From CALARM01 sp964431735 (lineage in GTDB: Bacteria > Vulcanimicrobiota > SpSt-956 > JAKJGF01), in NCBI GenBank assembly GCA_964431735.1, contig CAYSLJ010000051.1, forward strand, positions 1 to 41,744: DNA of 41,744 nucleotides, written 5' to 3'. The notes beneath the pieces are model-generated. The model did not search any database. It saw nothing but the letters and a program-made list of their open reading frames with translations, and was not told the origin of the DNA. Shown here piece after piece: positions 1 through 7,857 of the stretch (within the stretch, counting starts at the first letter, position 1; every line of letters starts with the position of its first letter). The translations under genes and the position numbers were made by a program.

Positions 1-8
1 CGCGTGAC

Positions 9-58
9 GCGAGGAGACCAGATTATCCGGTGTCGTATTTACTGCTGGCAGCACTAAG
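9..58 (+). repeat. dispersed repeat R1, copy 1
   Basis: This block, from GCGAGGAGAC to CACTAAG, recurs at 4214-4270 with about 90% identity apart from a short insertion in the second copy. Both begin in a CGCGTGACGCG/CGCGTAATGCGAGG type motif and share TATCCGGTGTCGTATTTAC. The last 22 bases also resemble the end of repeat R2 (26973-27057 and 39007-39098), so R1 and R2 are probably one family. Confidence 0.7.
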
Positions 59-99
59 GAACTGTCTGAAAATAATTACATCATAGTTATAATTTATAT

Positions 100-132
100 C
101 GTGATGCGTAAAGCGTAACGCGTGACGCGAGG
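100..132. repeat. CGCGTCA-type heptamer repeat tract
   Basis: Degenerate tandem 7-mers of the type GCGTAAA, GCGTAAC, GCGTGAC, ending in GCGAGG. Same unit as the tracts at 1854, 9434, 21879 and 28858. Confidence 0.6.
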
Positions 133-139
133 GTAATTA

Positions 140-345
140 TTGTTCTAACAATTTGCCGGAGTTATTTTTCTTAAAGTCCTAAGCTATGCTACAGTGGGGG
201 CTTCTTGGGGCTTTACCCACAGACTACAGCCCTAGTCTGGTAATGCTATTATACCAAAAATTTTGCTTTGGTCAATATTTCGAGGACTCCGCATTCATCT
301 CCCTCTAAGCCTTCAGTTATAGATGGAGTATTCTGCGGTCTTTTA
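140..345. ncRNA. candidate structured leader RNA or small RNA upstream of miaB
   Basis: This 200-bp non-coding stretch is dense in complementary segments. Read on the plus strand there is a hairpin AGACTA/TAGTCT (221-238), a GTGGG/CCCAC stem (194-220), a GGTA/TACC stem and an ACCAAA/TTTGGT stem (239-272). A stem CCGCA (289-293) with TGCGG (334-338), inner stems CTCC/GGAG and TCTA/TAGA, and a following TCTTTT resembles an intrinsic terminator. AGTCCT (175-180) can pair with AGGACT (283-288), and CGGAGT (157-162) with ACTCCG (286-291); these pairings exclude each other and the terminator stem. A good sigma-70-like promoter reads the opposite way (see separate entry), so strand and function are open. 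It matches no RNA family I can name with confidence; a 6S-like RNA or an attenuator is possible. Confidence 0.35.
248..275 (-). promoter_or_regulatory. candidate sigma-70 type promoter on the minus strand
   Basis: On the minus strand TTGACC (275-270) and a perfect TATAAT (253-248) are separated by 16 bp. A transcript from here would run toward position 1 through the AGACTA hairpin and the GTGGG/CCCAC stem, and no ORF lies in that direction within the window, so it would be a non-coding RNA or the start of something beyond the window edge. The motif could also be chance in AT-rich DNA. Confidence 0.35.
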
Positions 346-450
346 GGATAAAATTTTCATAAATATAAGCTTACATACATTTTATTTTTTTGGGATATGT
401 TATAACTTATAGAAAGTTTAGCTACAGGCAGTAAGTAAATCCGGCCTCCC

Positions 451-470
451 GTCACGCGTAACGCGTCACG
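451..470. repeat. CGCGTCA-type heptamer repeat tract upstream of miaB
   Basis: GTCACGCGTAACGCGTCACG, about three 7-bp units, 43 bp before the miaB start. Non-coding. Confidence 0.6.
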
Positions 471-512
471 ATTTATAAAATTCTTTTTATCTTCAAAGGG
501 TATAAAGTATCT

Positions 513-1850
513 GTGGAGAAATTATATAAGATTATGGAAAAACACGAAACATACTTCCTTATAACTTACGGATGTCAGATGAATCTGAATGATTCGGAAA
601 TCATCGAATCCATGATGGAAAAGTTACAATATTCAAAGGTTAAAAAACCTGAAGATGCCACTCTTATAATATTCAATACATGCTGTGTAAGAGAAGGTGT
701 GGATGCAAAGATTTACGGACGAATCGGAGATTATAAGAGATTAAAAAGGATAAACCCCTCACTCCTTATTATAGTATGCGGATGTCTTGCCCAGAAAGAC
801 GGGAAATCCATGGTTGAGAAGGCTCCTCATATAGATCTCGTTGTGGGGCCAAATCAACTTGGAAATTTACCTGATTTGATTTCCCGCACAAGAGAAGGTT
901 TTTCTCATGAAGTTCATACAGGGTGGGATATAACAGAACCGGGATATTTACCAAGAAGAGCCAGCAAAATTACTGCCTGGGTTCCTATAGGTTACGGCTG
1001 TGATAATTACTGTTCTTTCTGTATAGTCCCCTATGTGAGAGGAAGAGAAAGATCCAGACCTGTTGTCGATATATTCGAAGAAATCAAAAACCTTGCTTCT
1101 GAAGGTTATAAAGAAATAACACTTCTGGGGCAAAATGTTAACAGTTACGGAAAAGGTCTCCCGGGAAATGTCAATTTCGGTCATCTCCTGTCAGAGGTAA
1201 ATACTATAGAAGGTATTGAGAGGATAAGATTTACCACATCTCACCCGAAAGATTTTAAAGGTGAATATATTGAATTAATAAGTAAACTTGATAAACTCTG
1301 TGAATGGTTTCATCTGCCTCTTCAGGCAGGTGATGATGAAGTATTAAAAAATATGAATAGAGGTTATACGGTAGGATATTACAGGAGACTTGTAGAAAAT
1401 ATAAGGAGTCATATTCCGGAGGCATCTATTACTACCGATCTTATAGTGGGATTTCCAGGGGAAACAGAAGAACAGTTTGAAAATACATTGAAATTTGTTT
1501 CCGAAATATCTTATGATCAGGCTTTTATGTTCAAGTATTCCATAAGAAGCGGAACTGCGGCGGCAGAAATGGCTCATCACGTAGATGAAGAGGAAAAACA
1601 GAGGAGACTTGCGAAGTTAATAGATATGCAGAATAATATAACACAGAAGAAAAATGTTTCTATGGAAGGGGAAACTGTAGAAGTACTGGCAGAAGGAAGA
1701 ACAAAGAAAAATCCGAATCGTTATTCGGGCAGAACAAGGGGAAATAAACTTGTTGCCTTTGATAGTTTTGAAGATGTTACGGGAAAACTGGTTTCTGTAA
1801 AAATAGATAAAGGTTATACATGGGGCCTTGTGGGAACACAGGTTATATAA
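513..1850 (+). CDS. miaB: tRNA-2-methylthio-N6-dimethylallyladenosine synthase MiaB
   Basis: Radical SAM methylthiotransferase that adds a methylthio group to i6A37 of tRNAs reading UNN codons; it acts on the product of MiaA, encoded downstream at 11487. The N-terminal UPF0004 domain has its three cluster cysteines in YGCQMN, NTCCVR and CGCLAQ. The radical SAM core has the CxxxCxxC motif in GCDNYCSFC followed by IVPYVRGRERSR. A C-terminal TRAM-like segment (about the last 65 residues) ends the protein. The 445-residue length is normal for MiaB. The GTG at 513 is the longest start; an ATG at 534 (MEKHETYF) fits family N-termini at least as well, and neither has a clear ribosome binding site. 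It is the first gene of the mutS/mutL/miaA/hfq cluster. Family assignment is firm; substrate is inferred from family. Confidence 0.95.
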   Translation: MEKLYKIMEKHETYFLITYGCQMNLNDSEIIESMMEKLQYSKVKKPEDATLIIFNTCCVREGVDAKIYGRIGDYKRLKRINPSLLIIVCGCLAQKDGKSMVEKAPHIDLVVGPNQLGNLPDLISRTREGFSHEVHTGWDITEPGYLPRRASKITAWVPIGYGCDNYCSFCIVPYVRGRERSRPVVDIFEEIKNLASEGYKEITLLGQNVNSYGKGLPGNVNFGHLLSEVNTIEGIERIRFTTSHPKDFKGEYIELISKLDKLCEWFHLPLQAGDDEVLKNMNRGYTVGYYRRLVENIRSHIPEASITTDLIVGFPGETEEQFENTLKFVSEISYDQAFMFKYSIRSGTAAAEMAHHVDEEEKQRRLAKLIDMQNNITQKKNVSMEGETVEVLAEGRTKKNPNRYSGRTRGNKLVAFDSFEDVTGKLVSVKIDKGYTWGLVGTQVI

Positions 1851-1853
1851 TAA

Positions 1854-1884
1854 CGCGTCACGCGTCACGCGTCACGCGTCACGC
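1854..1884. repeat. CGCGTCA heptamer tandem repeat, four perfect units
   Basis: Four exact copies of CGCGTCA plus CGC fill most of the 57-bp gap between the miaB stop and the histidine kinase start, beginning 4 bp after the stop codon. The cleanest member of this repeat class in the window. Confidence 0.85.
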
Positions 1885-1907
1885 AAAAAAAAGACTGGTG
1901 AATAAAT

Positions 1908-4160
1908 ATGTGTATGGAACAGGTTAAAGAAGATAAGATAAAAACTCTCGAGAAGAGAATAAGAGAACTGGAACTCCTCAATGCCGAATATGAGCTTTCT
2001 GCTGCATTAATAAACAAGAATGTAGAATTGGAAGAAGTAGTCAGTATGACCCTTGACCGGGTAATGAATCTCATTAGAGCTGAGAGAGGCTGTCTTATGT
2101 TCTGGGACGAAGATGAGAAAGAACTTTATATTAAATCGGAAAAAGGACCTGACAATCTTCCTTTCGGCCTGAGCAGACTGAAATCAGGTGAAGGTATAGC
2201 AGGATGGGCTTTTGAAACAGGAGAAATATTTGTCGTAGACGATGTAAGAAAAGAACCCAGGTTTGTAAGCTCTCCCGATGAGCAGATAGAGATAAAATCC
2301 ATAATCAGTGTTCCTTTGATTGTAGAAGACAGTAAAATCGGTGTTATAAATATAGGTACAATAAATGAATATCACCATTTCACGGAAGATGAAATTAAAA
2401 CACTGAGGTTAATTGCAAGCAGAGCCGCTCTTGTTATAGAAAATGTAAACCTGAGGCAAAAAGAAAAAGAATATATAGAGAAACTGAAAGGCAGAAATGA
2501 AGAAATTAAACGACAGAGTGAAGAACTGGAAGAGGCCAATGAAAGACTTAATAATTCCCTCGTAAAACTTGAAGGAGCAAATAAAGAACTTGCATCTTTA
2601 TTTGAAATCTCTGTTTCTCTGGGAAGTTCTCTTGATATGGATAGAATGCTTTCAAATGTATTTGAAAAAATAAGTGAATTTTGCGGCGCTTCTGCTGTTA
2701 CTATTGCTCTTTTACAGGAAAATACATACCTGGCTATAAGAGCCAGTGTGGGATTACCTGAAATAAGAGCAGGTAAATATAAATTGATGGTAAAAGATAT
2801 AGACCCCTATTATTATAAAAGAGTATTTAAAGAACAGAAATCTTTATTTTTTAGAAATATTGAAAATGACAGAATGGAAGAGTTTCTTCGGGATAAAGTG
2901 ATTATAAGACCTGATACGAGAGCATTATATATTTTCCCTCTTGTTTATCAGGATAAAACATCAGGTGTGATGACTGTAAGCTGTACAAAGGAAAACATGC
3001 TGTCCAAAAAGAAGCTCAAATTTCTGGAGATTATTTCAAATCATCTTGCTGTATCTCTTGAAAATTCCAGATTATTCAATGAAACTATTTCAAAAAAAGA
3101 TGAGTTGAATGCTATCGTTCATAATATGGGCGACGGAGTTCTCACATTTGATCGGGACAAAAAGATAATTTCTTTTAATAAAGCAGCAGAACGTATTACC
3201 GGTATAAAAAGTATTAATGCCACAGGTAATCCTTTCGAGTCTGTCCTTAAATTGAAAGTTGAAGATGGAAAAGACGAGAATGAAATGACAGAAATTTCTA
3301 TAGACAAATTAACGTCACTGCCGACATTGAAGTGGGAGGGATTTCTTACAACCCCTGACGGCAAGGAAAGATTTATAAGTACTATAACCACATCTCTTAA
3401 AGGTGTAACCGGTAAAGTAGAAGGAGGAATTGTTGTAATAAGGGATTTCTCAAGGGAAAAAGAAGTGGAACAGCTTAAATCTGATTTTGTTTCCTATGTA
3501 TCTCATGAATTGCGGTCACCTCTTACTTCTATAAAAGGCTATACTACAATGTTAATTCATCATGGCAGCCGTTTTGATGATGCAAGAAAAGAAGAATTCC
3601 TTCAAATTATAAATAATGAAATAGACAGATTGGCCAGATTGATAAGAAATCTTCTGGATCTGTCCAAAATAGAATCAGGTAAATTTGATATTAATAAAGT
3701 GAAAATTTCTATACCGGTACTGGCAGAAAGGGTAATAAATACCCATAAGATAACCTCTGCAGACCATACTCTGGAATATGTTTTCCCTGAGGATTTTCCT
3801 CACGTTTATGCAGACAGTGATCAGATTGAACAGGCTCTTAATAATCTTGTCAGTAACAGCATTAAATATTCACCTGATGGCGGTAAAGTTAATGTAGGCG
3901 GAGAATTTAACGGTGAGAAAGTTATAATTTATGTTGAAGATGAGGGACCCGGTATAGCTCCGGAAAAAGCCGATAAGATTTTTGAAAAATTTTATAGAAT
4001 TACAGGACCGAGCGGAACAAAGATTGTAGGCACAGGTCTCGGACTTTTTATAACGAGGAGTATTATTAATGCCCATGGCGGACATATATGGGTAGAAAAA
4101 AGACATAACGGCCAGGGAAGTAAATTTTGTTTTTCTATACCTTATAATGTTCAGGAGTAG
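1908..4160 (+). CDS. soluble GAF-GAF-PAS sensor histidine kinase
   Basis: Two-component sensor that autophosphorylates a histidine and passes the phosphate to a receiver domain. Order: a short N-terminal coiled coil, a GAF domain (about 30-180), a coiled-coil linker, a second GAF (about 225-390), a PAS domain (about 400-520), HisKA with H533 in VSHELRSP, then HATPase with the N box NNLVSNSIKYSP, the DEGPGIAP box and GTGLGLF. There are no transmembrane segments, so the signal is cytoplasmic; the ligand cannot be read from sequence. The start ATG follows a weak purine stretch; a second ATG lies at 1914. The receiver protein at 4309 is the obvious partner, after a 148-bp gap holding repeat R1. 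Its position inside a tRNA modification/mismatch repair cluster is unusual. Confidence 0.92.
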   Translation: MCMEQVKEDKIKTLEKRIRELELLNAEYELSAALINKNVELEEVVSMTLDRVMNLIRAERGCLMFWDEDEKELYIKSEKGPDNLPFGLSRLKSGEGIAGWAFETGEIFVVDDVRKEPRFVSSPDEQIEIKSIISVPLIVEDSKIGVINIGTINEYHHFTEDEIKTLRLIASRAALVIENVNLRQKEKEYIEKLKGRNEEIKRQSEELEEANERLNNSLVKLEGANKELASLFEISVSLGSSLDMDRMLSNVFEKISEFCGASAVTIALLQENTYLAIRASVGLPEIRAGKYKLMVKDIDPYYYKRVFKEQKSLFFRNIENDRMEEFLRDKVIIRPDTRALYIFPLVYQDKTSGVMTVSCTKENMLSKKKLKFLEIISNHLAVSLENSRLFNETISKKDELNAIVHNMGDGVLTFDRDKKIISFNKAAERITGIKSINATGNPFESVLKLKVEDGKDENEMTEISIDKLTSLPTLKWEGFLTTPDGKERFISTITTSLKGVTGKVEGGIVVIRDFSREKEVEQLKSDFVSYVSHELRSPLTSIKGYTTMLIHHGSRFDDARKEEFLQIINNEIDRLARLIRNLLDLSKIESGKFDINKVKISIPVLAERVINTHKITSADHTLEYVFPEDFPHVYADSDQIEQALNNLVSNSIKYSPDGGKVNVGGEFNGEKVIIYVEDEGPGIAPEKADKIFEKFYRITGPSGTKIVGTGLGLFITRSIINAHGGHIWVEKRHNGQGSKFCFSIPYNVQE

Positions 4161-4169
4161 TTTTTTATA

Positions 4170-4183
4170 TATTTACATGTAAA
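4170..4183. promoter_or_regulatory. 14-bp perfect palindrome between kinase and receiver genes
   Basis: ATTTACATGTAAAT reads the same on both strands, ten bases after the kinase stop codon. It could be an operator or a weak hairpin. Nothing in the sequence decides between these. Confidence 0.3.
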
Positions 4184-4202
4184 TTGTCAGAACGGTTATG
4201 AT

Positions 4203-4270
4203 CCTCGCGTAATGCGAGGAGACAAGATTACAGATTATCCGGTGTCGTATTTACCGCTGGCACTACTAAG
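4203..4270 (+). repeat. dispersed repeat R1, copy 2, with leading hairpin
   Basis: Starts with the hairpin CCTCGC-GTAAT-GCGAGG (4203-4219), then the R1 body to ACTACTAAG at 4270. It ends 38 bp before the ATG of the receiver gene, inside what is probably one transcript, so it may act as a 5' leader or processing structure. Confidence 0.7.
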
Positions 4271-4308
4271 CAAGCCGGTTTAAAGTGAACTATCCAGGAG
4301 TACTTTTG

Positions 4309-5040
4309 ATGAAAGGAAAAATATTACTTATACAGCCTTCGGGAAGAGTTTTTCAGATGTTAAAATCCAATCTGGAAGATTACGGATTTCAGGTTCTGGC
4401 CGCTCATGGAATAAATGAAGGTTTTGAGAAGGGCCGCTCTGCAAAAGCTGTTATTATTATCCTGGATTTATCTGTACCGGAAGCCTGGCATCTGTGTAAT
4501 TTGCTCAGGCATGACAAAAGGGCTAAAGATATTCCCATACTTATACTTTCCGGGAAAACCGGTAAAGAAGATATGATAAATGCCAGAAGATATTCCGTAG
4601 AAGGATATATGGCCAGGCCATATGATTCTGAAGCTATTATAAAAACATGTGAAGACATTTTAAAGAAGAAAAGAGCAACTGTTAAAACCATACTGGTTGT
4701 AGAAGATGATCCGGCAGTATTGCATATACTCAGACTTAATCTTCATTACGCAGGTTTTAATGTTCTTCTGGCACAGAATGCTCTGGAAGCACTTGAGATT
4801 GCAGAGAAGGAAAAATTTAATATGTTAATTACAGATGTAATGATGCCCGGCATGGACGGAACAGAACTTTATCTGAAGATAAGAGACATACCATCCAAGG
4901 AGGATATACCGGTAGTGTTACTGACAGCAAATGATAATTTTGAAGATATAAGCCGCGCCTATAATATAGGTGTTTCAGAATATATAGTAAAACCTTTTGA
5001 CCCTGTAGAGTTAATTGAAAAAATCAGGAGACTGTTATGA
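4309..5040 (+). CDS. double-receiver response regulator
   Basis: Two CheY-like receiver domains in tandem and no output domain, so it probably works as a phosphorelay or protein-interaction regulator. The second domain is canonical: VVEDDP acidic pocket, phospho-acceptor D176 in ITDVMMPGMDG, TAN and the K of VKPF. The first keeps the acceptor-position D53 (LDLSVP), but the usual acidic pair is replaced by IQPSG and the conserved lysine by an arginine (ARPYD), so it is likely not phosphorylated normally. Start chosen at ATG 4309, eight bases after CAGGAGT; an upstream GTG at 4285 lacks a ribosome binding site. The stop overlaps the mutS start as ATGA (5037-5040), which implies translational coupling with a mismatch repair gene. 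Confidence 0.92.
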   Translation: MKGKILLIQPSGRVFQMLKSNLEDYGFQVLAAHGINEGFEKGRSAKAVIIILDLSVPEAWHLCNLLRHDKRAKDIPILILSGKTGKEDMINARRYSVEGYMARPYDSEAIIKTCEDILKKKRATVKTILVVEDDPAVLHILRLNLHYAGFNVLLAQNALEALEIAEKEKFNMLITDVMMPGMDGTELYLKIRDIPSKEDIPVVLLTANDNFEDISRAYNIGVSEYIVKPFDPVELIEKIRRLL

Positions 5041-7640
5041 TTGAGCCAAATAATTTGACTCCCCTTTTTAAACAATTTTATGAAGTGAAATCTCAATGTC
5101 CCGGTGCTATCTTGTTTTTTCGGGTAGGAGATTTTTATGAGACTTACGGTGAAGATGCAGTCACCACATCAAAAGAACTCGGTATTACCCTTACATCCAA
5201 GGAAATAAGTAACGGTGACCGTATTCCTATGGCTGGAGTTCCCCATCATGCAGTGGAACCTTATTTGAGTAAAATGGTGAGAAAAGGTTACAGGGTTGCC
5301 ATAGGTGAGCAAATGGAAGATCCCAAAAAAGCTAAAGGTCTTGTAAAGAGAGATATAGTTCGGATTGTTACTGCCGGCACTGTTCTCGAAGACAGATTGC
5401 TTGAAGAAAAACAGAATAATTATCTTATATCCATAGTAACAGACCGGCCGGGACAGGCTATAGCAGTCGCAGATATTTCAACAGGAGCTTTTAAGGTATC
5501 ATTTATAACAGACGAACATAACAGCATGGAAGCGTTAAAGAGTGAAATTGCAAGGCTTAAACCTGCTGAATGTCTTATACAGGAGAAAGAAAGAAATAAT
5601 AATGTCCTTATGACATTTTTAAAAGAACTGACTGCTATTACAGTCAGAGACGATGAAACTTTCAATTATGATACATGTAAAGAAAAACTTTTTAAATATT
5701 GTGGCAAAAGCTCTGTGTCTTCCCTTCCTGACAGACCTCAGATAGTTCAGGCAGCAGGTTCTGTTATAGCCTATCTTGAAGATACGCAAAAGGTAATATT
5801 AAATAATATTACCAGGCTTGACAGTTACAGTATTTATGATTACATGGTCCTCGATGGCAGAACAAGAAGAAATCTGGAACTTACAGGCAGTATAAGAGAT
5901 GGTAAGGTATATGGAACATTGCTCTGGATACTTGACAGAACTGTAACGTCTATGGGAGGCCGTAAACTGAGACAGTGGCTTGAGCAGCCTCTGTTGAAGA
6001 TTCCTGAAATAAATCAGAGACTGTCAGGAGTGGAAGAATTTTATCATTCTTTTGAACTCAGAGAGAAACTCAGAGACAGGCTGAAGGAGATAAGAGATCT
6101 GGAAAGAATTTTCATGAAAATAGTTTATGGTTCAGCCGGAGCAAGAGATTTACTTGCAGTTAAGAAATCCCTTGAAATTTTGCCTGAGTTAAAACATCTG
6201 TTATCGTCTGTTAAAACAGAATATTTAAAGAAGCTCACCAGTCAGATAAAGGATCTTCAAACAATCAGAGACATTATTGATAAAGCTATTGATGATGATC
6301 CGCCTCTGTCAATAAAAGAAGGCAATATTATAAAAACAGGCTTTAATGAAGAAGTAGATAATCTTCGAACACATCGTTATGACGGAAAACAGTGGATAGT
6401 AGAACTGGAGAAACAGGAAAAGGACAGAACAGGCATAAAATCTCTCAAGGTCAGATATAATAAAGTATTCGGCTATTTCATTGAAGTTACTAAATCCAAT
6501 TTACATCTTGTTCCGGAAAATTATATAAGAAAACAGACGACATCTCAGGGAGAGAGATTTATTACACCGGAACTGAAAGATTATGAAAGCAAAGTTCTCG
6601 GCGCATCTGAAAGACTTAAAGAACTTGAATATGAACTTTTCTGTGATATAAGAAGTCAGATTGCCGGATATTCTTCTGATGTGCTTATAACATCGGATGC
6701 TCTTGCTGTTTTTGATGTTCTCTCCACTCTCTCTGATGTTGCAGTAAGTAATAATTATGTAAAACCTGAAGTAAATAAAAGTACAAAAATCATTTTAAAA
6801 GGAAGTCGCCATCCTGTTATAGAAGAAATAATAGGTAAGGAAAAATTTGTTCCCAATGATCTCTATATGGATTGTTCCGACCATGTATTACTTGTTATAA
6901 CAGGTCCCAATATGGCAGGCAAATCAACTTATTTGAGACAGGCTGCTTTATGTGTTATTATGGCACAGACAGGCAGTTTTATACCGGCAGAAGAAGGAAC
7001 AATAGGGATTGTTGACAGAATATTTACCAGAATAGGTGCTTTTGATGATCTTGTAATGGGGCAGAGTACGTTTCTGGTTGAAATGAAGGAAGTTGCTGAT
7101 ATTGTTAATAATGCCACAAACAGAAGCCTTATAGTCCTTGATGAGATAGGCAGAGGAACAAGTACCTATGATGGCCTCAGTATTGCCTGGGCTGTGGCTG
7201 AATATATATATGAGCATGTGAAAGCAAAAACGCTTTTCACAACCCATTTTCATGAACTTACTCAGATGGCAGAACATTTTGCCGGAGTTAAAAATTATAG
7301 AGTAGCTGTAAAAGAGAAGGGAGATGATGTAATATTCTTAAGAAAGATTTTCCCCGGCGGCACTGACAGAAGTTACGGGGTGAAAGTCGCAAAACTGGCA
7401 GGATTGCCTGATAAACTATTAAAGAGAGCAGAATATATTCTGGAGAGTATTGAAAAAGTAGAACCGGTTATTTATAAAAAAGATTCTATGTTACAATCTT
7501 TACAACTGGAATTTTTTTCAACTCTTCCCAATCCTTTAATTGATGAAATAAGATATATTGATGTGGAAAGATTAACACCTGTAGAAGCATTAATAAAACT
7601 TTCCGAATTAAAAGACAGGATTGAGAAAGAATATGTATAA
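5037..7640 (+). CDS. mutS: DNA mismatch repair protein MutS
   Basis: Recognises base mismatches and small loops and recruits MutL (9470). The 867-residue length is typical of MutS1. The mismatch-reading FYE motif is in VGDFYETYG (F33, E35). The ABC-type ATPase has Walker A GPNMAGKST (about residue 623), then Walker B in LIVLDEIGRGTSTYDG, followed by the HFHEL switch region. The C-terminal tail is short and divergent. Its start overlaps the receiver gene stop by four bases. The last ten codons and following DNA are imperfectly duplicated downstream at 7717-7790. Confidence 0.97.
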   Translation: MIEPNNLTPLFKQFYEVKSQCPGAILFFRVGDFYETYGEDAVTTSKELGITLTSKEISNGDRIPMAGVPHHAVEPYLSKMVRKGYRVAIGEQMEDPKKAKGLVKRDIVRIVTAGTVLEDRLLEEKQNNYLISIVTDRPGQAIAVADISTGAFKVSFITDEHNSMEALKSEIARLKPAECLIQEKERNNNVLMTFLKELTAITVRDDETFNYDTCKEKLFKYCGKSSVSSLPDRPQIVQAAGSVIAYLEDTQKVILNNITRLDSYSIYDYMVLDGRTRRNLELTGSIRDGKVYGTLLWILDRTVTSMGGRKLRQWLEQPLLKIPEINQRLSGVEEFYHSFELREKLRDRLKEIRDLERIFMKIVYGSAGARDLLAVKKSLEILPELKHLLSSVKTEYLKKLTSQIKDLQTIRDIIDKAIDDDPPLSIKEGNIIKTGFNEEVDNLRTHRYDGKQWIVELEKQEKDRTGIKSLKVRYNKVFGYFIEVTKSNLHLVPENYIRKQTTSQGERFITPELKDYESKVLGASERLKELEYELFCDIRSQIAGYSSDVLITSDALAVFDVLSTLSDVAVSNNYVKPEVNKSTKIILKGSRHPVIEEIIGKEKFVPNDLYMDCSDHVLLVITGPNMAGKSTYLRQAALCVIMAQTGSFIPAEEGTIGIVDRIFTRIGAFDDLVMGQSTFLVEMKEVADIVNNATNRSLIVLDEIGRGTSTYDGLSIAWAVAEYIYEHVKAKTLFTTHFHELTQMAEHFAGVKNYRVAVKEKGDDVIFLRKIFPGGTDRSYGVKVAKLAGLPDKLLKRAEYILESIEKVEPVIYKKDSMLQSLQLEFFSTLPNPLIDEIRYIDVERLTPVEALIKLSELKDRIEKEYV

Positions 7641-7790
7641 ATATAAAAGCATTCAGTTATCAGCGGTCGGCAATCAGTTTTTAACTCAAACCGGGCTGAC
7701 AGCTGAAAACATGTTTAAAGACAGGATTAAAAAAGAATATATGTAAATATAAAAGCAGTCATCGGTCAGTGCACGCAATCAGCTTTTTAT
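7611..7790 (+). repeat. imperfect direct duplication of the mutS 3' end
   Basis: Copy A (7611-7683) covers the final mutS codons, the stop and about 40 bp beyond; copy B (7717-7790) repeats the same order, AAAGACAGGATT through AAATATAAAAGC and CAATCAG, offset by 106 bp. Copy B is not translated as part of mutS. It looks like a decayed local duplication. Confidence 0.65.
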
Positions 7791-7804
7791 AGCAGACTGT
7801 TTAA

Positions 7805-7836
7805 AGCTGATAGCTGATAGCTGATAGCTGATAGCT
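7805..7836. repeat. AGCTGAT heptamer tandem repeat
   Basis: Four exact AGCTGAT units and a partial fifth (AGCTATT), directly before the ribosome binding site of the GGDEF gene. Same 7-bp period as the other tracts but a different sequence. Confidence 0.8.
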
Positions 7837-7857
7837 ATTGTAGAAAGGATGACACAT

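Noticed and set aside
140..345. Firm identification as 6S RNA
   Set aside because: The closing-stem bases and AAGAAGCC on the minus strand hint at it, but the sequence folds into several separate hairpins and I could not align it to the family with confidence.
1854..1884. CRISPR array
   Set aside because: The repeats are 7 bp with no spacers, and no cas gene is present.
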